This document shows, piece by piece, positions 49,404 through 60,800 of a DNA stretch of 64,000 nucleotides. The position numbers and the translations under genes were made by a program. The DNA comes from Acidimicrobiaceae bacterium (lineage in GTDB: Bacteria; Actinomycetota; Acidimicrobiia; Acidimicrobiales; UBA8190): NCBI GenBank assembly GCA_003151955.1, contig PLZB01000024.1, positions 1 to 64,000 on the forward strand, given 5' to 3'. Under the pieces are notes generated by a model that did not search any database, was not told the origin of the DNA, and saw only the letters and a list, made by a program, of their open reading frames with translations. Numbering within the stretch: position 1 is the stretch's first letter; every line of letters begins with the position of its first letter.

Positions 49404-50315
49404 ATGGACGCCACGACAGACCGTCTGATGCGGATGGCGGCGTTCACGTGGCTCGACGATCTCCGGAGGCAACACGGCGAGGTCATGCCCCGCACCGCCC
49501 TCCAGGAGGGATTCGACTTCCAGGGGGGCCGGGTCCGGGTGTTGGGACCGCAGGGGATCTTCATCCCCCAGGGTGGAACGGTCCCCCTGTCGATCACGAC
49601 GGCTCCGGAGAAGACGGGGAAGCCCCGGCCCTACGACGACCAGGTCGGCCCGGACGGGCTCCTCCGCTACAGGTACCGGGGCCAGGACGTCCAGCACCGG
49701 GAGAATGTCGGCCTACGGACGGCGATGGCGGAGCGGATCCCGTTGATCTACCTCTGGGGCATCGGTACGGGCCGGTACTTCCCGGTGTGGCCGGCCTTCG
49801 TCGAGGCCGACGATCCCGGGATGTTGACGTTCACGATCGGCTTCGACGCCGAGCAGGCGATGTTCGGAGAGCTGCCCCTCGCCATCGGCGGTGAGGCGCG
49901 GCGGGCGTACATCACCCAGGAGCGGCTGGTCAGGGTGCATCAGGCCCAGTTCCGGCAGAAGGTCCTGGTGGCCTACCGGTCCGCCTGCGGGATCTGCAAC
50001 CTCCGGCACACGGAGTTGCTCGACGCTGCCCACATCCTCCCCGACGGGCACCCCAGGGGCGAGCCCATCGTTCCCAACGGCCTCTCCCTGTGCAAGATCC
50101 ACCATGCGGCCTTCGACCGGAACATCATCGGGATCCGACCCGACCTGGTCCTCGAGGTCCGGTCCGACATCCTCGAGGAGGTGGACGGCCCCATGCTCCG
50201 GTACGGGCTCCAGGCCTTCGACAAGCAGACCCTGCATGCGCCGAAGCGGGACGCCGACCAGCCCCGGGTCGAGTTCCTCGAGGAACGGTTCCAGGAGTTC
50301 CGGGACGCGGGCTGA
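49404..50315 (+). CDS. HNH restriction-type endonuclease
   Basis: This encodes 303 residues from the ATG at 49404. Residues 1-165 form an N-terminal recognition-type domain (PQGIFIPQGGTVPLSITTAPEKTGKPRPYDDQ, LLRYRYRGQDVQHRENVGLRTAMAERIPLIYLWGIGTGRYFPVWPAFV), similar to that found before HNH domains in modification-dependent or ScoMcrA-like nucleases. The HNH nuclease occupies about 190-245: CGIC at 195-198, LLDAAHI with His210, NGLSLC with Asn225 and Cys230, and IHHAAFDRN. A complete beta-beta-alpha metal site is present. It is likely a restriction enzyme acting on incoming DNA; whether it needs modified bases cannot be told. There is no companion methyltransferase. Confidence 0.88.
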   Translation: MDATTDRLMRMAAFTWLDDLRRQHGEVMPRTALQEGFDFQGGRVRVLGPQGIFIPQGGTVPLSITTAPEKTGKPRPYDDQVGPDGLLRYRYRGQDVQHRENVGLRTAMAERIPLIYLWGIGTGRYFPVWPAFVEADDPGMLTFTIGFDAEQAMFGELPLAIGGEARRAYITQERLVRVHQAQFRQKVLVAYRSACGICNLRHTELLDAAHILPDGHPRGEPIVPNGLSLCKIHHAAFDRNIIGIRPDLVLEVRSDILEEVDGPMLRYGLQAFDKQTLHAPKRDADQPRVEFLEERFQEFRDAG

Positions 50316-50319
50316 GCCG

Positions 50320-50817
50320 TCAACCACCTGAAGGTAGGGATCGGGACTCGCCGGGTGCCGCCGCCTCGGCCCGAAGGCAACCCAGGAGCCGGGCGAAGAC
50401 CGCTCCCAGGGTGACGAGCTCCCGGTCGGAGAGGAGGTCGAAGAAGAGGCGGTGGGTGGCCTCGGCGTGGCCCGGGGCGGCCTCCGCGATGGCGGTCCGG
50501 CCGGCGTGGGTGAGGCGGACCATGGATCCCCGGCCGTCCTCGGAGCACTCCTGCCGGGCGACGAGGCCCCGCTTCTCCATCCGGGAGACCTGATGGGAGA
50601 GGCGGCTGCGGTCCCAGCCGATCTCGGTGCAGAGCTCCCGGGCCCGGAGGAGCCCCTCGGGAGAGGCGGACAGGGGCACGAGGACGGTGTAGTCGGCGGC
50701 GGAGAGGCCGGCTTCGAGGAGCTGGGCCTCGAGGGTGGCGTAGAGCTCCCGGTTGAGGGCCAGGTAGTCCTGCCAGACCTCGGCCTGGCGGTCGTCGAGC
50801 CATCGGGGCTGGGCCAC
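50320..50817 (-). CDS. MarR-family transcriptional regulator
   Basis: This encodes 165 residues with the MarR winged helix: YTVLVPLSASPEGLLRARELCTEIGWDRSRLSHQVSRMEKRGLVARQECSEDGRGSMVRLTHAGRTAI (about residues 43-110), flanked by dimerisation helices. It is divergent from the pirin gene; the 96-bp gap holds a promoter overlapped by a palindrome, so it probably represses pirin and itself and is released by a small phenolic or oxidative signal, as usual for MarR. It converges on the HNH gene with a 4-bp gap and no visible terminator. Confidence 0.92.
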   Translation of the reverse strand: MAQPRWLDDRQAEVWQDYLALNRELYATLEAQLLEAGLSAADYTVLVPLSASPEGLLRARELCTEIGWDRSRLSHQVSRMEKRGLVARQECSEDGRGSMVRLTHAGRTAIAEAAPGHAEATHRLFFDLLSDRELVTLGAVFARLLGCLRAEAAAPGESRSLPSGG

Positions 50818-50833
50818 AGTCTCCAGCCTACCC

Positions 50834-50868
50834 TGTTTGTTGACGTATCCTCAAACAAGGGATATTGT
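50834..50868 (+). promoter_or_regulatory. Pirin promoter with overlapping MarR operator
   Basis: TTGACG (50840-50845) and TATTGT (50863-50868) are spaced by 17 bp. TGTTTG (50834-50839) and CAAACA (50852-50857) form a perfect inverted repeat with a 12-bp spacer that covers the -35 box. AT-rich DNA in this GC-rich setting and position between marR and pirin support the reading. Confidence 0.65.
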
Positions 50869-50913
50869 AGACGTGTCACCAAAAGAGGGGTGACGCGAGA
50901 GGAAGGGATCGCC

Positions 50914-51885
50914 ATGCCGGCCATCACCGTCGAGGACACCCTGGTCCTGCCCCGGATCCCCCGCCCGGACACCGCCGTGTCCCGGGCCCGCCCCGTCCAG
51001 CGGGTCGTCACCGCCCACCAGCAGACGGAAGGTGCCGGCTTCGCCATCCGGCGGCCCTTCCCCGGGGAGCTCTCCATGGCCCAGGCCGACCCCTTCCTCC
51101 TCCTCGACCAGTTGGGGCCCCAGCTCACGGCCCCCGACGAGGCCAAGGGGGCACCCTGGCATCCCCACCGGGGCTTCGAGACGGTCAGCTACATCCTGGA
51201 TGGGGAGATCGCCCACCACGACACCAACGGCGGTGGCGGCGTGATCGGCGAGGGGGACACCCAGTGGATGACGGCGGGCGGCGGGATCCTCCACGACGAG
51301 CTGCCCACGGAGCGGATGTACCGGGCCGGGGGCCCGTCCCACGGGGTCCAGCTCTGGGTGAACCTTCCATCCCACCTGAAGATGACACCACCCCGGTACC
51401 AGTCGATCACCCGGGACGACCTCCGGCTGCTCAGCTCGGACGACGGAGGCGCCCTGGTCCGGCTCATCGCCGGCGGCATGGCCGGGTTCAGCGGGCCGGG
51501 GGTCACCCACACCCCGATCACCTACGCCCACGCCACCCTGGCCCCCGGGGCCCGGCTGTCGGTCCCCTGGACCCCGGCCTACAGCGCCTTCGCCTACGTC
51601 CTGACCGGCCAGGGCACCGTCGGCACCGGGGACCGCCCACTGCAGCAGGGCCAGCTCGTGGTCTTCGGCCCCGGCGACCATCTGGAGGTGACAGCGGCCG
51701 ACCACACCGCCGAGCCCCTCGACGTCCTCCTCCTGGGCGGCCTCCCCATCGGGGAGCCCATCGCCCACTACGGGCCCTTCGTCATGAACAGCCGCCAGGA
51801 GATCCTCCAGGCCGTGGAGGACTACCAGGCCGGCCGGCTCGGGATCATCCCCGCCGACCAGCTCGCCCCGAGGAGCTTCGCCTGA
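50914..51885 (+). CDS. Pirin-family bicupin protein
   Basis: This encodes 323 residues from an ATG preceded by GAGAGGAAGGG. Metal ligands fit the pirin pattern: His83 and His85 in WHPHRGFETV, and His127 and Glu129 in GGGILHDELPTE. A second cupin follows (LAPGARLSVPW, LTGQGTVGTGDRPLQQGQLVVFGPGD, GLPIGEPIAHYGPFVMNSRQEI). Bacterial pirins act as quercetinase-type dioxygenases or as redox-sensing partners; which one is not decided by sequence. It is paired divergently with a MarR regulator, suggesting induction by an aromatic or oxidative signal. It ends three bases before the convergent giant surface gene. Confidence 0.93.
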   Translation: MPAITVEDTLVLPRIPRPDTAVSRARPVQRVVTAHQQTEGAGFAIRRPFPGELSMAQADPFLLLDQLGPQLTAPDEAKGAPWHPHRGFETVSYILDGEIAHHDTNGGGGVIGEGDTQWMTAGGGILHDELPTERMYRAGGPSHGVQLWVNLPSHLKMTPPRYQSITRDDLRLLSSDDGGALVRLIAGGMAGFSGPGVTHTPITYAHATLAPGARLSVPWTPAYSAFAYVLTGQGTVGTGDRPLQQGQLVVFGPGDHLEVTAADHTAEPLDVLLLGGLPIGEPIAHYGPFVMNSRQEILQAVEDYQAGRLGIIPADQLAPRSFA

Positions 51886-51888
51886 ACC

Positions 51889-54800
51889 CTAGGTGTCGGC
51901 CATCCCCACGATGGGCTCGTTCAGCTTGATGGACCCGGCCGAGCCGAAGAAGCCGGCGTCGCCGTAGGCGAAGATGCCGCCGTCGGCGGCCACCAGCCAG
52001 TAGCCGGCGCCGTCGGGGGTGGGGGCCATCCCGACCACGGGCTGGTTGAGGTGGATGGAACCGGTCGAGCCGTGGAAGCCGGCATCGCCGTAGGCGAAGA
52101 TCCCGCCATCGGAGGCGACCAGCCAGTAACCCCTGCCGTCCGCGGTAGGGGCCATCCCGACCACCGGCCGGTTCAGGGTGATCGACCCCGTCGAGCCATA
52201 GAAGCCGGCGTCGCCGTAGGCGAAGATCCCGCCGTCCGAGGCCACCAGCCAGTAGCCCCGACCATCGGGAGTGGGGGCCATGCCCACCACCGGCCGGTTC
52301 AGGGTGATCGACCCCGTCGAGCCGTAGAAACCGGCGTCGCCGTAGGCGAAGATCCCGCCGTCCGAGGCCACCAGCCAGTAGCCCCCGCCGTCGGGGGTGA
52401 CCGCCATGCCCACCACGGGCTTGTTCGGGGTGAGGGAGCCGGCCGACCCGTGGAAGGCGGCGTCGCCGTAGGCGAAGATCCCGCCGTCCGAGGCCACCAG
52501 CCAGTAGCCCCCGTCGTCGGCGGTGGCGGCCATGCCCACCACCGGCTTGTTCAGGGTGAGGGAGCCGGCGGAGCCGTGGAAGGTGGCGGTGCCGTAGGCG
52601 AAGATGCCGCCGTCGGAGGCCACCAGCCAGTAGCCATTCCCGGTCCGCGACGAGCTCACCGTGGCCGAGGTGCCCCGGGACCGGGTCGACTCGCCCGGGG
52701 CCGACAGGGAGCTGATGGTCCAGGTGTAGGTCCCGGCGGCCAGACCGGCGTCGACGTACGCCTCGGCGGCGGGACCGACGGTGGCCACCAGGACCGGCGC
52801 TCCCCCGTTCAGCGAACGGTAGATCCGGTAGCCGGTGACCGAGGGGTCGAGCGACGCGAACCACCGGAGGCTGGCCGACGTTCCCGTCACGCCCACCGAC
52901 AGGCCGATGGGGGCGCCGGCCGGGGTGGGGGCCGTCACGTCGAGGGGCAGGCTGAAGGTGGCGCCGGCCGGGGCCACCGTGACCGTCAGGGTGTGGCTCC
53001 CGGCCCCCAGGTGACCGAAGTCCACGGTCAACTCGTTGTAGCCCCCGTTGAGGCTGACGGTGGGGGTGGCCACGGTGGTGCCGTCGACGTCGACGTCGAG
53101 GGTGGTGGACCCGCCGCCGCTGATCCCGAGGGTGCCGGTCACATCCTGGCCGGGGGTGTAGGCCGGCTGGGCCAGGGTCAGCCCCGAGATCGAGGTCCCG
53201 GCGATGTCGATGGCGATGGCCCCCGAGGTCAGGATCTCGAGGGCCGGATTCCCGCCGGGGAGGGGCGGGTCGAGGTACAGGAGCTGGTAGGTGAGGTAGC
53301 TCGTCCCCGAGACGTAGCTCGGGAGCAGCACGTCCACGCCGAAGGTGTTGTCCCCGGCCGTCAGGGGGAGCATCTCGGTCTCGACGGGAATGACGATGCC
53401 GTTGTCGGAAGCCAGGTCCACCACCAGCTGGGCCTCCATGTCCTTGTTCACGACGGCGGACACGTCGAGCTTCACCGTGGTCCCGGGCTCGTAGCCCAGG
53501 CCGGTGGCGCACTGGGGCCCGCCGTAGAGGCTGCCCCCGTAGGGACCGCCGATGCCGGAGCCACCGGCCAGGACGCCCCCGCCGAGGAGGCCGCCGTAGG
53601 AGTAGGTGGCGATGGCAACGCCGCCCCCGCCGCTGGAGACGGTTGCCGTCACCGGGCAGTAGGTGACGCCCGGGAGGGTGATGAGGTTGACGATGGCCTG
53701 GGCCCCCTGGACATCGAAGGGGACCGAGTCGGTCTCGGGCTGGCCCCCGCCGGACGGGCTGTAGGACCAGTCGAGGCTGTAGGAGCCGGCCGTGAGGTCG
53801 GGGACGGCGAAGGTGACCTGCTGGCTGGCGCCGCCACCGGCCACGGCCATGGACTCGGTGTCCGAGGTCCCCCCGGTGAAGGGTCCCGGGGCCGTGAAGG
53901 TCACGGTCCCGGCCGACTGGGCCGTCACCGTCACCGTGGCGGTGTTGAGGGGTTGGTAGATCTGCTGGTCCAGGCCGACCTGGACGGCGCCGGTGTTCCG
54001 GTAGAGGTAGAGGGCGTCGGAGTACATGGCCTGGCCGAACTGCTCCGAGACGGAGAAGTGGAGCTTCTGGTCGAAGGCGACCGGCACCGTGAACGAGACG
54101 GTGGCCGTGCCGGCTCCCGGCCCCGTCGACGGGATGGTGACGAGGGTGGTCTGGGAGAAGGCGTCGAGGGCGGCGGTGACGCTGTAGGTCCCCGACGTCC
54201 CGACCAGGTCGAGGGTGAGCACGGCGTTGCTGCCGGCCACGTAGCTGGACTGGTCGAGGCTGGCCGTGGCCGTGACCGAGGCGCCGGTGATGTTCAGGCC
54301 CAGGGGGTACTGGGTCCCGTCGATCTGGGCCGTGACCGGGTTCTCGGCGTCGTAGGTGGCGGCCGAGAGGTCGCCGGGGATGACGGGCTGCTGGGAGGTC
54401 GACGGGGTGGTGGCCGGGATCGACACCGAGAAGGTGATGGTCTGGGTGGCGCCCGGGACGACCTGGGCGCTCTGGGACCCGGTGAACAGGCCGGGGATGT
54501 TCAGGGCCACGGTGGCCGTGCCGGTGGCCCCCCCGGTGTTCTGGACCTCGAAGCTGACGGTGGAGGGGGAACCGGCCGTGAGGTTCACCGTGGGAAGGGC
54601 CACGACGATGATGGTTGTGGTCTCGCTGACGGTGCCGCTCTGGGTGCCGATCTGCCCGCCCGCCCCGTCGAGCCCGACGGTGACGGCCAGGGGCCCGGTG
54701 ATCGGAGGCTGTCCGGCGGGGGGGACGGCATCGAGGACCACCGTGGTGCTGGACAGGACGGCCAGGCCCTCGACGGGGGCGGTCACGACGCCGAACGGCG

Positions 54801-57800
54801 TGGTCATGACCAGGGTTCCGTCGAAGGGGCTGGACCCGGTGTTGACGACCACGACGTCGACACTGAAGGCCCCGCTGGCGGTGAGGGGGATCCCGGCCAC
54901 CATGGTGGCCGCCTCCGGGGGGGCCACCACCACGGTGGTGGTGCCCGAGCCGTAGCCGGTGACCCAGTTCATGGTGTACCTCCCGGCCGGGAGGGGGGCG
55001 AAGGCGGTCTGGTCCGACACCTGCCCCCCGGGGGGGACGGTCTCGGTCAGGGCGCTGGTGACGCCGTCGAGGGTGAAGCTGACGGGGACGGTGTTGAGCA
55101 GGGGGCTGGTGCTGGCCAGGGTGAAGGGGATGGTGACGGGTGCCCCGGTCGGGTAGACGGCGGCGATGGTGGGGGTGAACCTGCCCGTGGTGGTCAGCTC
55201 GATGGTCCGGCTCAGGGTCGCGGTCAGGTCTCCGGTGATGACCACGGTGACGGTGGTGGGGGCGGTCACCGGGACGGTGAAATTGAGGGTCAGGGTGGAC
55301 CCGACGGGGATGGTCTCGGGCTGGGGGACGCCCCCGTCGAAGGCGACCTGGACGGTGGCCACGATCTGGCCGGTGTCGGCCAGGCTGAGGGCCACGCCCA
55401 CGGGGCCGGGGCCGCCGGCCACCGGGGCGGCCAGGGTGGCGGTCACGCGGGCGGTGGCCACCGGGACGTACAGCTCGGTGGTGAACCCACCGGCCTGGCC
55501 GGAGAGGGTGGTGCCGGCGGTGGCGGTGAAGGTGGCCTGCACGGTGGCGCCGGTCCCGGCGGACAGGGCCACGCTCTGGGAGACGAGCGTGGTGGCCCCG
55601 GCCGAGACGGTGAGGGGGACGGTCTGGGAGGTGGCGCCCACGTTGTCGACGGTGGCCGTCACGGTGACCGTCTGGCCGGCGGTGTAGGCCTGCTGGTCGG
55701 TGGACAGGAGGAGGACGATCCCGTTGTCGGCCCGGTCGACGGTGATGCCGGTGCTGGCCACGACCTGGCCCGTGGAGGAGAGGTAGGTGGCCACCCCGGT
55801 GTAGGCGCCGGCGGTGGGGAGGAAGGGCATGGGGACGGGGACCGAGACGCTTCCCCCGACGCCGATGGCGCCGACGGGGGCCTGGACCAGGCCGCTGGTG
55901 GCCTGGGCCTGGCCGGGGTACGCCTCGGAGATGAAGCCCGTGGTCAGGCCGACGGCAGGGACGGTGGGGGGGACACCGCCAGGCGTGTAGGTGGCGCTGA
56001 CCCCGATGAGGTAGGTCCCGGCCGGGAGGACGACCGGCCCGGTGGAGGCCGGGGCCCCGGTGGCGCCGGTCACCGGCGTGACGACGACCGTCCCGTCGGC
56101 CAGGACGATCTCGACGGTGACGGCCCAGTTGGGGTCGGTGGGGGTGGCCGTGGCGGTGAGCGTGCCCCCGGTGGCGAGGGTCAGGCTCTCGAAGACGGTC
56201 TGGCCGGGGGTGGCCGGGTAGAGGTCGACGGGCTGGCCCAGGTCGAGGGTGAGGGCTCCCGCCATGGTGGCCGCACCGGCGGGAACTCCCACCACCGGCG
56301 CCAGGGTGGCGGACACCAGGTAGGAGCCGGTCCCGGGTTGGCCGCCGGGATCGGTCACGGTGAGCCGGTAGACGGCCTCCACACCGGTCGGGGCGGTGGC
56401 CACGAAGCTGACCGTCTCCGGATGGCCGGCGGCGGCCCCGGCGGTGCAGCCCATCGAGGCGCCGTCGGCGACCCGGATGACGCACAGCGAGGTGGTGGCC
56501 TCCTGGCCGGAGGGGGCCTGGACCGAGGCGGTGACGATCCCGGACCCGGGCACGTCGACGGTGTACTGGTCACTCTGGGACGGGAGGAGCAGGGTGTCGA
56601 GGACGGACTGGTTCACGGTGACCGTGGCCGGCCCCGAGCCGGTGGGCTGGCCCGGCCCGGCCAGCATCGTCACCGGGGCCAGGGTCGAGGCCAGGGCCAA
56701 CGTCCCGATGTCGGCCGGGCCGGAGTCGGTAACGGTGACGAGATAGGTGGTGGTGCCGGCCGGGAGGGGCGTGGCCGGCCAGGACACGGTGACGGCGTCC
56801 CCGGCGGCGGCGGCGGTGGACGAGGTCACGGTGACCGGCGACCCCCCGGTGGTGGACACTGTGACGGTCAGGGTCAGCGACGATCCGGCCAGGGGGGTGG
56901 CGGTGACCGTCAGCCGGCCCGGGGTGGGGACGCTGAGGGTCTCGGTGGCGGTCGGCAGGGGGGAGCCGAGCCAGAGGTCGGTGGTGCCGCCCAGGGGGCC
57001 GGCGGGCGCGCTGGCCGGGCTGGTGGCGTAGCCACCCCCGGTCCCGACGAGGGGGGTGGTGGGGATCACGGCCGAGCCGACGGCCAGCGGCCCGCTGTCC
57101 CCGGGCCCCGAGTCGGTGACGGTGACCAGATAGGTGGTCGTCCCGTGCGGGAGGGGGGTGGCCGGCCAGCTGACGGTGACGGCCTGGCCCGTGGTGGCGG
57201 CGGTGCCGCTGGCGACGGTGACGGGGGATCCGCCCGTGGTGGACACGGTGACGGTGAGGGTGAGGGTGGAGCCGGCCAGCGGGGTGGCCGTGACCGAGGT
57301 GACGCCGGGGCTGGACACCGTGAGGAGCTCGTCGACGGTGGGTTCGGTGGAGGACAACCAGGCGTCGGAGGTGGTGCCGGGGACGGCGGCGGCGGCGGTG
57401 CCGGCGGTGGGGGCGAAGACGACGCCCGGTCCGGCCCGGACGGGGTTGGACGTGACGACCTGCTCGACCACGGTCACGGTCGGGGTGGTCCCGATGTCGG
57501 TGCCGGGGTACCCGACCACCAGGTAGAAGGTGCCGGCCGGCACCGTCACGGAGAAGGTGCTCCCGGAGCCGAGGCCACCGGGGACGAGCGTCTGGCCGGA
57601 GTCGAGGACGGCCACGGCCCCGCCGGTGGGGAGGCCACCGAGCTCGAGGGTCCCGCCGGCGGGGACGGTGAAGGTGAACCAGGCGGCATCGGCCGTCCCC
57701 GTCCCGGCGGTGTCCCCGCCCGCCGTCAGGATCTCGGAGAGGGAGGTGGGGGTGGCCGGGGTTCCGGGGGCGAAGGGGTCGGCGGTCCCGGCGTTGAGGT

Positions 57801-60800
57801 TGCCGGCCAGGGGCCCGGCGGTGGGGGTGAGGATGGAGGACAGGGTGAAGGGACGGGTCTCGCCCGAGTTGTCCGACACCCACACCAGGTAGGTCCCGGC
57901 CGCCAGCGTCCTGGTCAGGGTGAGGGTGTCGGCCGTGCTGTTCCAGTAGCCCTCGGTGCTGCCGATCTCGGAGGTGTTCGTCCCGTTCTCGAGGTGGAGC
58001 CGGCCGTAGTCCCCGCTGGGGGCGTTGGGTTGGGGCTCGCTCAGGGTGAGGGTGTCCGAACCGGCCACGGGCACGGTGACGGTGTACCAGTACTGCGTGT
58101 TGGCGGTGAAGAGGAAGCCCTCCACGTCGCCGTTGGTGGCCAGGGGGACGGGGTCGGCCCCGGGCCCGGTGGGGACGGTGTTGGCCAGGCCGGTGTCGGC
58201 GCCGGCCTGGACGGCGCTCAGGGTGAACGGCCTGGTCTCACCGGCGTTGTCGGACACCCAGACCAGGTAGGTCCCGGCCACCAGGTCCTCGGTCAGCGTG
58301 AGGGTGTCGGCCGTGCTGTTCCAGTAGCCCTCGGAGCTGCCGATCTCGGAGGTGTTCGTCCCGTTCTCGAGGTGCAGCCGGCCGTAGTCCCCGCTGGGGG
58401 CGTTGGGCTGGGGCTCGCTCAGGGAGAGGGTGACCCGGCCGTTGGTGGGAACGGTCAGTGCGTACCAGTACTGGGTGGCGGCGGTGAAGAGGTAGCCGGA
58501 GACGGCCCCGCCGACGGCCAGGGGGGCGGCCGAGGCCACAGACGTGTTGTCGGCGGCCGTGGCCGCCGGGACCACGGTGGCCGTCAGGGTGAAGGGGTTG
58601 ACCTCGCCTTCGTTGTCCCCGACCCAGACCAGGTAGGTGCCGGCGTCGAGGTCGGCGGTGAGGCTGACGGTGTCCCCGACCGAGTTCCAGTAGCTCTCGG
58701 AGCTGGTGATCTCGGAGGTGTCCGTGGCGTTCTCGAGGTGGAGCCGCCCGTAGTCGCCGGTCGGGGCGTTGGGGTGGGGCTCGGCCAGGGACAGCGTGAC
58801 CCGGCTGTTGGTGGGGACGGACAGGCTGTACCAGTACTGGGTGTTGGCCGGGAACAGGTAGCCCTGGTCCACCCCGTTGACGGCCAGGGGCGCGGGGGAG
58901 GTGGGGGTGGTGTCGGTCAGGCCGGAGGCGGCCGGGAGGAAGACGTCGGACAGCGTGAAGGGGTTGACCTCGCCCTGGTTGTCCTCGACCCAGACCAGGT
59001 AGGTCCCGGCCAGGAGGTCGAAGGTGACCGACAGGGTGTTCCCGGTGGTGCCGCTCCAGTTGGCGATGTCCGAGCCGATCTCGGAGGTGTTCCCGGCGTT
59101 CTCGAGGTGGAGGGCGCCCTGGTCTCCGCTGGCGGCATTGGGGTGGGGCTCGGTCAGGGCGACCGTCAGCCGGCCGTTGGTGGGGAGGACGAGCTCGTAC
59201 CAGTGCTGGACGTTGGCCGGGAAGAGGTAGCCCTGGACGGCGCCGTCGGTGGGGACGACCGGGGGGCTGGCCGGGGGGCTCCCCCCGGCGTTGGCCTGGC
59301 CGGTGTCCGACGGGGTGAAGGCGGCGGCCAGGGTGAAGGGCCGGGTCTCCCCCTGGTTGTCCGCCACCCAGATCAGGTAGTTCCCCGGGGCCAGGTCGAC
59401 GGTGACGGTGAGGACCCCGCCGTCGCTGCTCCAGTAGTTCTCGGCACTGGCGATCTCGCCGGTGTTGGTGCCGTTCTCGAGGTGGAGCCGGCCGTAGTCC
59501 CCGGAGGGGGAGTTCGGGGCGGTTTCGGTCAGGGTGACGGTGACGCGGCCGTTGGCGGGGACGACCAGCTGGTACCAGTACTGGGTGTTGGCCGGGAAGA
59601 GGTACCCCTGGACCGATCCGTTGGGCTGCACGGCGGGCGGGGTGGGAGGTGGGGTGCCGCCGCTGTCGGCCAGGCCGGTGGTGGCCGGGACGAAGACGTC
59701 GGACAGGGTGAAGGGGTTGACCTCGCCCTGGTTGTCGGAGACCCAGATGAGGTAGGTCCCGGGGAGGAGGTCCTCGGTCAGGGTGAGGGTGTCGCCGGTG
59801 CTGTTCCAGTAGCCCTCGGAGGAGCCGATCTCGGATCTGTTCGTGCCGTTCTCGAGATGGAGCCGGCCGTAGTCGCCGCTGGTCGAGTTGGGCTGGGGCT
59901 CGGCCAGGTCGATGGTGATCCTCCCCGCCTGGCTGATGGTGAGGCTGTACCAGTACTGCTGGCCCGAGGGGAAGAGGTAGCCGGTGACGGCCCCGTTGGG
60001 CGTGAGGGCGGCGGGACTGGCCGAGGTGGTGTCGCCGGCCCCGGTGTCGGCCGGGACGTAGGCGTCGGCCAGGGTGAAGGGACGGGGCTCGGACTCGTTG
60101 TCGGACACCCAGACCAGGTAGGTCCCGGCCGGCAGGTCCTCGGTCAGGGTCAGGGTGTCGCCGACCGAACTCCAGTAGTTCGAGACGGTGCCGATCTCGG
60201 AGGTGTTGGTGCCGTTCTCCACGTGGAGCTGGGCGGCGTCCCCGCTCGGGGCCGCCGGGTCGGGCTCGGTCAGGGTGAAGGTGACCCGGCCGTTCTGGGG
60301 CAGGGTGAGGACGTACCAGTAGGCCTGGCCGGCCGGGGCCATGGTCCCCTCGGCGGTGCCGTCGGGAGCCAGGACGGCGGCGGTGCCGGCGGTGGTGTCG
60401 GTACCGATGGCGGTCCAGGGCTGGGTGATGTCGACGGTGTAGGGCTCGTCGGTGGTCTTTGCCGGGGAGGCAGCCACGGTGACGAGGTACTGGCCCGGCT
60501 GGAGGAGGCCGGTCGAGGCGGTGTCGCCGGTGGCGTTGGTGAAGGGGGAGCCGGGGGCGGCGGCGGTAGCCACGGTGACGACCGGGGTCCAGCCCGGGGT
60601 GCCGGGGGTGACGGTGACGGTGACCGGACCGGGGTGGGTGAGGGTGACGCCGTAGGTGTCGGTCCCGCCCGGGGGGAGGGTGGAGGTGGTGGGGACACCG
60701 ACGGTGATGGGAGCGGGATCGGTGGGCCCGTTGGGCTCCTGGGCCACGCCACCGCTGGCCGCCACCGGGGTCACGGTCCCCACGGTGGCGGGGGTCCCCA

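Noticed and set aside
51895-52640. Regular 126-bp repeats considered as a CRISPR or satellite array
   Set aside because: The period is a multiple of three, the units are coding and continuous with the upstream frame, and there are no unique spacers.
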